A DNA stretch of 7,820 bases, from the NCBI RefSeq assembly GCF_946481715.1, contig NZ_CAMLOV010000222.1, positions 1 to 7,820 on the forward strand, given 5' to 3'. The translations under genes and the position numbers were made by a program. The stretch comes from an uncultured Mucilaginibacter sp. (GTDB lineage Bacteria; Bacteroidota; Bacteroidia; Sphingobacteriales; Sphingobacteriaceae). Of the stretch, positions 1 to 5,010 are shown in pieces. The number at the start of each line of letters is the position of its first letter. The stretch's first letter is position 1. Below the pieces are notes generated by a model. It worked only from the letters and a program-made list of their open reading frames with translations, searched no databases and was not told the origin of the DNA.

Positions 1-176
1 CCCGCCGTTGGTATAGAAATGTGTACCGTAATAGGTACTATATCGCCAACTTTGGCGGTTAAAGGTTGGTCTACTCCTGTAATAACCTCACCGCAGCAAG
101 CCAGCGCAATACCTAATATCAGGCAGGCGCATACCCTCCATAAATTTTTGCCTTTTATATGTAAATATGATCTCAT
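1..176 (-). CDS. secreted lipoprotein, N-terminal part (gene cut by left window edge)
   Basis: The ATG at 176 opens a frame that runs without a stop to the window edge, giving 58 complete codons. The product begins with a basic n-region (MRSYLHIKGK), then a hydrophobic core and a cysteine pair (C27, C28) in the context GIALACCGEV. This fits a type II lipoprotein signal, although the -3 residue is not an ideal Leu for C27. The mature start (VDQPLTAKVGDIVPITVHIS) looks like the first strand of an Ig-like or beta-sandwich domain. It starts 29 nt after the stop of the DUF5004-like gene, so it is probably the third gene of the susD unit. From memory of similar PULs, DUF5004 is often followed by a DUF4961 lipoprotein, which is my best guess here. 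The short fragment does not prove it. A surface-exposed glycan-binding accessory role is inference. Confidence 0.6.
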   Translation of the reverse strand, partial: MRSYLHIKGKNLWRVCACLILGIALACCGEVITGVDQPLTAKVGDIVPITVHISIPTA

Positions 177-205
177 AATTTCTTTCTAATCGGTTTAAAG
201 CTTTG

Positions 206-655
206 TTAATTAACTTTTTGCAATACGTACACATATGAGTTACCGGTGCAGCCGGGGCTAAACGTTAAGCTTAACTGCCGTTTGCCGTTTACTATTGGAT
301 AGGTAAATGCGGTAGCCACGGGTGTTTTACCGGCAGCGGTAAACGTTATTTTAAATGGGTATTGCGGATCGTCAAGCGCGAAGGTGCCGTCCTGGTCAAC
401 CAAAAATGGCAGCTTATTTACCAATGCGTACCCGGTTGGCGTAAAGTTTATTTTAAAGCCGCTAAAATCAATAATGGATGTAAGGTCGCTGCCGTTGCGC
501 GTAGCTTTAATTACCTGCCAACTGCCGGTAATATCTTTTATTGCTTCCTTTTGCGGCAGCACCTTTTCGGTTTTGCAAGCTGTGGCCAACAAGGCAATTA
601 GCAGTACCATTATCAGCGCTTTTGTTTGATATATCTTTTTCATATCCTTTTTCAT
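206..655 (-). CDS. small DUF5004-like (lipocalin-like) lipoprotein
   Basis: This 149-residue protein has a lipoprotein signal: basic MKKDMKKIYQTK, a hydrophobic core at about 13-25, and lipobox LATAC with C27 as the probable lipidated residue. The mature part opens with an ITGSW motif (42-46), typical of lipocalin-like folds. A beta-rich body follows, with a DDPQYPFKI segment (95-103) and a PGC..NSYVYV segment near the end. This pattern recalls DUF5004 proteins encoded just downstream of susD in Bacteroidota PULs; the assignment is from memory, not a search. Its biochemical role is not established; a surface or periplasmic accessory to glycan capture is inferred from context. It begins 6 nt after the susD stop, so co-transcription is nearly certain. 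Two in-frame ATGs (655 and 643) lie in a 12-bp tandem repeat. The longer form is given, but the start at 643 would leave the signal peptide intact and is equally plausible. Confidence 0.75.
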   Translation of the reverse strand: MKKDMKKIYQTKALIMVLLIALLATACKTEKVLPQKEAIKDITGSWQVIKATRNGSDLTSIIDFSGFKINFTPTGYALVNKLPFLVDQDGTFALDDPQYPFKITFTAAGKTPVATAFTYPIVNGKRQLSLTFSPGCTGNSYVYVLQKVN

Positions 656-660
656 ATCCT
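637..660 (-). repeat. 12-bp tandem duplication carrying two alternative start codons
   Basis: On the minus strand the unit AGGATATGAAAA occurs twice in direct succession, directly after the susD stop codon. Each unit carries an AGGA Shine-Dalgarno-like core and an ATG. Because the unit is 12 nt, both ATGs are in the same frame and differ only by four residues (MKKD). The AGGA core is only about 1 nt from the ATG in its own unit. The upstream AGGA is about 13 nt from the second ATG. Neither spacing is ideal, so the sequence does not decide the start. Confidence 0.8.
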
Positions 661-661
661 G

Positions 662-2413
662 TTAATAACCCGGGTTTTGAATCAGTTCGGGAGATTTTGC
701 AATCTCGGTTTGTGGCAGGGGCCATAAGTACATAGCCGTACGGAAGTTGCGTTTGCGCACAGGGAATTGCTTGTAGGTAACAGCGGTACCGTTACGGTTA
801 ACTTCCATCCCCATGGTTTGTATATTATCGGTTTGCTCGGCAATTTTCCAACGGCGTACATCCCAAAAACGCTGCTCTTCAAAAGCAAGCTCAATGCGCC
901 TTTCGTTGCGGATAACCTCGCGCATGGCTGCCTGGCTTAAGCCGGTGGGCAATGCATAGGGGTTTAAGCCTGCCCGTTGGCGTATAGCCTGTACAGCTAT
1001 GTAAACCTCGTTGGTAGGCCCATCGTACTCGTTAGCTGCTTCTGCATAATTAAGCAGCACTTCGGCGTAACGCATTAGCGGCAGCACCCGGTCTGTTGGG
1101 TGCGTAAAATCATTTGCTACGGCGTTTGGCGATAGCATTTTGTTGGTATAGTACCCGGTTTGTGTGCCCAGGTGCACTGCATCAGGCCCGGTTGGCACGC
1201 CATTAAAAGTGCCCTGGTAAATATTAACAGGCGAAAGGCCCGATGCAAGCCTGTTTTGCAAAGGTGTTTGATCGCGAATAACGGTGTAATTTAAACGCGG
1301 GTCGCGGCCTGCGTAGGGGTTTTGCGGGTCGTACCCGGATGTAGGGTCGGTTATCGGTTTACCATTTGCCATCGGGAAGGCATCAACCAATCCCTGCAAC
1401 GGGAAAGCACCATTCCTGCCGGTACGCGATGGCGGCTGGAACAGGGCCTCCAGGTCGTAATTCCCCGTTTTGCTCATATACGGGAAAATATATTCGGTAT
1501 TGAAACGCTTGGTAAATAGTGCCTGGAAACCGATACCGGGGGTTGAATTATCGGTATTTAAGGTAAATGTGCCGAGGCCTATAACGGCTGCTGCTGCGTC
1601 CTCAGCCGCTTTCCAGCGTTCCCTGCTGAAAGATGTATACCCCAAAACCGCGTCGTTTTTTGTGCCGGTAAGCGGTGCCTGGTTAAACAAGGGGCTTGCG
1701 GCGTAAAGCAGCACCCTCGATTTTAATGCCCAACAGGCGCCTTTAGATGCACGGCCGTAGCTTACGCCGCTTTGCGATGCCGGCAGGTCCTGTGCGGCGG
1801 CATTGCATTCGGATACGATGTAATTAACGCATTCTTCATAGGTGTTTCGGGCAACAGGGATATTATCGGTGTAGTTATAAATACTATCGCCTACCAGGTG
1901 GATGCCACCGTAGTGTTTTAACAGGATGGCATAATACCATGCCCTTAAAAAACGGGCCTCTGCCTTCATTTGTGTTTTTGCGAAGGTGTTGATTGGCGAT
2001 TTAGGGAGGTTTTTAAGCAACTGGTTAACCGCGCGTATATTGTAATATGAGTTCCTGTAAGCATCATCTGTTACTACTGCTGCATTGATGGTGCCTGTTT
2101 CCCAGGCCAGCGCGGTAGAACCACCCGAGTTGTAAACCTCCGCCTCGTCTGACGATGCATCCAACCCACCGTTTGGCGTTTGGTTAAAAGCATTTGGGCC
2201 ATAAGTAAACCGGTTAGCAGCAAAACTGAAATTGACATTGGTGTATATACTTGCCAGGAAGGCCACGGTATTGGCACTATCTTTAAATACCGTTTCCTCG
2301 GTTAGGTTTGTTGTGGCTGTTTGCCCCAAAAAACCATCCTTTTTACAGGATGCCAAAAGAAAAAGGGCAAGGAAGAGGGAATAAGCAACCGACTGAAAGT
2401 AAAGTTTTTTCAT
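662..2413 (-). CDS. SusD/RagB family nutrient-uptake outer-membrane lipoprotein
   Basis: The 583-residue product is a glycan-binding lipoprotein that normally caps a SusC TonB-dependent porin at the outer membrane and delivers oligosaccharides to it. The signal peptide ends in lipobox LLASC, with C23 as the acylated cysteine. The SusD TPR-type helical scaffold is evident. RAVNQLLKNLP (127-137) and KAEARFLRAWYYAILLKHYGG (150-170) are the N-terminal hallmarks. YGRASKGACWALKSRVLLYAA (219-239) follows. The C-terminal RagB/SusD region has RYAEVLLNYAEAANE (448-462), IRQRAGL (477-483), IRNERRIELAFEEQRFWDVRRW (501-522) and the usual ending with WPLPQTEI and NPGY. Length is normal for the family. The gene has its own upstream promoter region and leads a unit with the DUF5004-like gene. 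No susC precedes it: the upstream neighbour is an esterase gene 303 bp away. The ligand cannot be read from sequence; the adjacent mannosidases suggest a mannose-rich glycan. Confidence 0.96.
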   Translation of the reverse strand: MKKLYFQSVAYSLFLALFLLASCKKDGFLGQTATTNLTEETVFKDSANTVAFLASIYTNVNFSFAANRFTYGPNAFNQTPNGGLDASSDEAEVYNSGGSTALAWETGTINAAVVTDDAYRNSYYNIRAVNQLLKNLPKSPINTFAKTQMKAEARFLRAWYYAILLKHYGGIHLVGDSIYNYTDNIPVARNTYEECVNYIVSECNAAAQDLPASQSGVSYGRASKGACWALKSRVLLYAASPLFNQAPLTGTKNDAVLGYTSFSRERWKAAEDAAAAVIGLGTFTLNTDNSTPGIGFQALFTKRFNTEYIFPYMSKTGNYDLEALFQPPSRTGRNGAFPLQGLVDAFPMANGKPITDPTSGYDPQNPYAGRDPRLNYTVIRDQTPLQNRLASGLSPVNIYQGTFNGVPTGPDAVHLGTQTGYYTNKMLSPNAVANDFTHPTDRVLPLMRYAEVLLNYAEAANEYDGPTNEVYIAVQAIRQRAGLNPYALPTGLSQAAMREVIRNERRIELAFEEQRFWDVRRWKIAEQTDNIQTMGMEVNRNGTAVTYKQFPVRKRNFRTAMYLWPLPQTEIAKSPELIQNPGY

Positions 2414-2469
2414 ACTGTAGGGTTATTATAATAAAGCGGTTAAGCTTCAGCATTTTATGTTTCTTTGAT

Positions 2470-2492
2470 AGCGAAAAATCGTTTTAGCAAAC
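2470..2492 (-). promoter_or_regulatory. putative operator, second copy of the PUL box upstream of susD
   Basis: This 23-bp segment matches the segment at 2580-2602 in 20 of 23 positions. Both are in the same orientation and exactly 110 bp apart. On the plus strand it reads AGCGAAAAATCGTTTTAGC followed by AAAC. It keeps the TTTAGCAAA half and the central CG, but no -7 element is apparent at the right distance on the minus strand (the 8-mer there is TATCAAAG). It therefore looks more like a regulator-binding site than a promoter. It lies 57-79 nt upstream of the susD start, inside the predicted leader. Confidence 0.5.
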
Positions 2493-2570
2493 CGGGCACG
2501 AAACCGCGCTTTACAGCGCTCGTTTTACTGACCGGATAATTGGTTTATAATTATGGTTTTAATTATAGTG

Positions 2571-2601
2571 CTAATATAGAGCGTAAAAACGATTTAGCAA
2601 A
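2571..2601 (-). promoter_or_regulatory. putative susD promoter with operator-like box over the -33 element
   Basis: On the minus strand TTTGCTAAATCGTTTTT (2601-2585) starts with TTTG, the -33 element of Bacteroidota promoters. After 19 nt comes TATATTAG (2578-2571), a seven-of-eight match to the -7 consensus TAnnTTTG. The 17-bp box is identical at the GH92 promoter (7494-7510). The CG-centred shape, idealised as TTTGCTAAA-ACGA-TTTAGCAAA, resembles LacI-family operators, but only one half-site is strongly conserved here. The start of transcription would be near 2565. Promoter function is inferred from sequence alone. Confidence 0.55.
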
Positions 2602-2716
2602 CTTTTTTAGCTCTTTTTTTATTTTTAATGATTTGCACTCCTAACCCATTATTATTTAACATTTTAATAAGATTTAAAAGAGTTATAATTAATGTTTTTA
2701 ATAAAGCCTGCAAGCG

Positions 2717-3544
2717 CTATTTTTCCCCGTTAAAAAACCTGCTAAAAAACAATGATTGATAGGTAATAGAATTGCCCCAATATTCCCAGGAATGCCCACC
2801 CGGCCTTACGGTGTAATCGTGTGGTATTTTGCGTTCCAATAGCTTATCGTGAAGTTCCTGGTTGCCGCTGTACATAGCATCATCATAACCGCAATCGAAA
2901 GTTAAGGCAAGCGCATTGGGTTTTATTAAATAGATAAGGCTTACCACGCAGTGCTGCTCCCAAACATCGGGATGTTCGCTGTACTTGCCCAGCATCTGCT
3001 CGATGCCATAACTATCGGCAAACTGGCGTATATCTACCACGCCGCTCATGCTGCCCGCTGCGCCAAATACATCCTGGTGCTTAAACGCCAAAAACAGTGC
3101 GCCGTGCCCGCCCATGCTTAAACCGGTTATGGCCCTTGCCTTACGGGTAGCAATGGTAGAGTAGTGGCTGTCTATATAGCTTACCAACTCTTTGCTTATG
3201 TAGGTTTCGTACCTAAAATCTTTATTCGCCGGGCTATCAAAATACCAGCCGGCAAAAGCGCCATCCGGGCAAACGATGATGAAATGGTAAGTGTCGGCCA
3301 GCCTGGTAATGGCAGGGATCTTTTTTATCCAATCGGAATAATTGCCGCTGAACCCATGCAGCAGGTACATCACCGGGTATTTTTTTGATGCGGTGTAGTC
3401 GGCGGGCTTTACAATAACCGCTTTCAGGTCGCGGTTCATGGCGGCACTGTGGGTAAGCGCAGTATCAACCGTTGCGGCGCTTGCCTTTATGCCAAACGAT
3501 GCGAAGCAGAGGAGCAACAAGGCGATAAATCTTTTGATATTCAT
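2717..3544 (-). CDS. secreted alpha/beta-hydrolase esterase (putative esterase, CE1/esterase-D type)
   Basis: The 275-residue product has a signal peptide (MNIKRFIALLLLCFASFGIKASA, cleavage likely near residue 23) and so acts in the periplasm or outside the cell. The domain matches the 'putative esterase' family: KYPVMYLLHGFSGN (55-68, oxyanion-hole region), CPDGAFAGWY (92-101), and nucleophile elbow GLSMGGHGAL with S143. Downstream, DCGYDD supplies the probable acid (D222 by alignment of the CGxxD pattern) and PGGHSWEYW the histidine H251. The triad is therefore intact. Family members include acetylxylan and feruloyl esterases as well as S-formylglutathione hydrolases. The export signal and PUL context favour a carbohydrate esterase that removes acyl groups from glycans; the substrate is unknown. 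The gene follows the SGNH esterase by 76 bp with a palindrome between. The start is preceded by an imperfect repeat (AACACTAT twice) and no clear ribosome-binding site. Confidence 0.88.
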   Translation of the reverse strand: MNIKRFIALLLLCFASFGIKASAATVDTALTHSAAMNRDLKAVIVKPADYTASKKYPVMYLLHGFSGNYSDWIKKIPAITRLADTYHFIIVCPDGAFAGWYFDSPANKDFRYETYISKELVSYIDSHYSTIATRKARAITGLSMGGHGALFLAFKHQDVFGAAGSMSGVVDIRQFADSYGIEQMLGKYSEHPDVWEQHCVVSLIYLIKPNALALTFDCGYDDAMYSGNQELHDKLLERKIPHDYTVRPGGHSWEYWGNSITYQSLFFSRFFNGEK

Positions 3545-3578
3545 AGTGTTAAATAGTGTTCTTAAGCGGTTATCGTAA

Positions 3579-3607
3579 GTAGCGATGGGTTTGAAACCTA
3601 TCGCTAC
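3579..3607. repeat. 29-bp near-perfect palindrome between the two esterase genes
   Basis: GTAGCGATGGGTTT and AAACCTATCGCTAC form 14-nt arms around a single central G. Thirteen of 14 positions pair, and the exception is a possible G-U wobble in RNA. In practice the stem closes at GGTTT/AAACC with a small loop. There is no T-tract on either side, so it does not look like a classical intrinsic terminator. It may be a REP-like repeated extragenic palindrome, or an RNA stem that protects or attenuates the message between the SGNH and CE1-type genes. Confidence 0.75.
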
Positions 3608-3620
3608 GGTTGCAGGTATA

Positions 3621-5006
3621 TTATTTTGATGCGGTTATCTTTATACGATGGGTTTGCGGTTTATTAATGGCATAGATCTGGCTGGTTAATACGTCCATCT
3701 CTTTTTGCCAGGCATCGCGTAGGCTTTTGTAACGGGCACGGCTATAATTATCTTTATTGCCGTTTACAAAAGGGTTTTTCGGGGCGTATTTGTTAACAGA
3801 ATCCATAGCGGCGTTATTGTCTTTATACAACATGCCCTTTTCTTTTAAAAAGTCGTACTCCATCCACATATAGTTCCTAAAGCGGCGTTCTATTTCCCAG
3901 CGCTCTTCGTTCAACTCGCGTATTTGTATGGCCTGCTGGTATTGCGGGGTGGTGGTAATTTCTGCCAGGTTAATGCCGGCGGCGAAATCAGCAGCAGCCC
4001 AGTTGCCCATTTTTTCGCCGTCTATCAGCAGGGTGTAAGTACCATCTTTCAAACCTTTAATGGCCAGCATTTCGCGGTTAAACTCATTGGTAAAAGGAAT
4101 CACTTTCAGTGCATCCGATTGTTTTTTGCGGTTGCCCCAGCTGCGCGGAATAGTATCCAGCGGGTAAGGCAGCGAGTTGGCTAAGTAATTGAAAGATATC
4201 GATTTAGCATTTGCCGATAAATTTAATACCTTGCTGTTTATTGCCTTAGCAACTGTTTTTGTGGCAGCATTAATGGCAACATCGGCCACAACGCTATTAG
4301 CCAGTCCCTGTGTTTTGAGGAACAGGTAAGCCATCACCAAATGCCCGTCATTATCCGGGTGGATACGGTCGTTGGGGGTAAGGCTAAATGCAGTGTCTTT
4401 TAACTGCTCCCGTTTGTTGATGGCATCCATCGGGTGAAAAAAATCGACATAACCCCAATTGTTCCTTTTGGCACTGCTCTGCTGAAAATCGATCACCTTA
4501 GCAAAAGCCGCAGCTTTACCCGGGTAAATATTTTTGGTAGTGAACTTGCTGGTTTCGTCGTACGGCGAGCCCAGGATCAGTATCTTGCGGATCTCGGTAT
4601 GCTTTTTCAATTTTTCTTCCAGCGCCGCGTATGTTTTATAGCTGCCCACGAGGCGGTTATCAATAAACTCCTGTGCATCCTTGCGGTACCATTCAAAATA
4701 ACCGGTATCGTTCATTCCCCAGGTGAGGGTAAGCACCGTTGGTTTCCTGCTCAGCGCATCGGCATCGAACCTATCCGCCATTTGCCCGATTGCGTCGCCG
4801 CCAATGCCTACGTTAAAAAACTGCATGCGGCGGTTGGGGAAATGCGTCATATAATACAGCCAGATGTACGAGTGGTAATGCCCGCCGTCGGTAATGCTGT
4901 TGCCAACAAATGCCACGCGGTCGCCGGCCTTAAAAGGGGCAATCGTTTGGGCGTTTACGCCTGTGTACAGCCCGATGCTTATCAATAGTGAATAGAGTTT
5001 TTTCAT
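3621..5006 (-). CDS. secreted SGNH/GDSL-family esterase with long C-terminal extension
   Basis: The 461-residue product has a signal peptide (MKKLYSLLISIGLYTGVNAQ, cleavage near residue 19 or 20). Residues about 30-235 form an SGNH hydrolase domain with all four blocks. Block I is GNSITDGG with nucleophile S37. Block II is NVGIGGD (65-71), carrying the oxyanion glycine. Block III is WGMND with N99. Block V is NDRIHPDNDGH with D213 and H216. The enzyme should be active, and relatives in PULs deacylate glycans; the actual substrate is not readable. Simple SGNH enzymes are about 200-260 residues, so the remaining ~225 residues are an extension. It begins with a beta-rich stretch (about 240-345) and continues with a helical, charged region (about 360-445) rich in E, R, K and aromatic residues. 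It starts 4 nt after the GH92 stop without a visible ribosome-binding site, which suggests translational coupling. Confidence 0.9.
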   Translation of the reverse strand: MKKLYSLLISIGLYTGVNAQTIAPFKAGDRVAFVGNSITDGGHYHSYIWLYYMTHFPNRRMQFFNVGIGGDAIGQMADRFDADALSRKPTVLTLTWGMNDTGYFEWYRKDAQEFIDNRLVGSYKTYAALEEKLKKHTEIRKILILGSPYDETSKFTTKNIYPGKAAAFAKVIDFQQSSAKRNNWGYVDFFHPMDAINKREQLKDTAFSLTPNDRIHPDNDGHLVMAYLFLKTQGLANSVVADVAINAATKTVAKAINSKVLNLSANAKSISFNYLANSLPYPLDTIPRSWGNRKKQSDALKVIPFTNEFNREMLAIKGLKDGTYTLLIDGEKMGNWAAADFAAGINLAEITTTPQYQQAIQIRELNEERWEIERRFRNYMWMEYDFLKEKGMLYKDNNAAMDSVNKYAPKNPFVNGNKDNYSRARYKSLRDAWQKEMDVLTSQIYAINKPQTHRIKITASK

Positions 5007-5010
5007 ATTT

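Larger units (their letters stand above)
2414..2716. other. 303-bp AT-rich intergenic region between esterase and susD
   Basis: No coding sequence and no remnant of a susC gene is visible in either strand. The region holds a putative minus-strand promoter (2571-2601) and a second copy of its box (2470-2492). It also shares the 13-mer AATTGGTTTATAA (2538-2550) with the leader of the GH92 gene. If transcription starts near 2565, the susD messenger has a leader of about 150 nt. The stretch 2603-2716 is very AT-rich, with no convincing terminator for the upstream esterase gene. Confidence 0.75.

Noticed and set aside
2658..2696. AT-rich inverted repeat (AACATT...AATGTT) downstream of the CE1-type esterase gene as a terminator
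   Set aside because: Only about six AT pairs with a long loop and no proper U-tract in the minus direction; such pairings are expected by chance in this AT-rich stretch.
4200..4216. CGATTTAGCATTT resembling the shared 17-bp box
   Set aside because: It lies inside the SGNH coding sequence, has only a partial match and is explained by the codons there.
4434..4988. Plus-strand open frame of 184 codons inside the SGNH gene
   Set aside because: It is antisense to a clearly coding gene with intact motifs and shows no recognisable domain; a shadow frame of GC-richer coding DNA.
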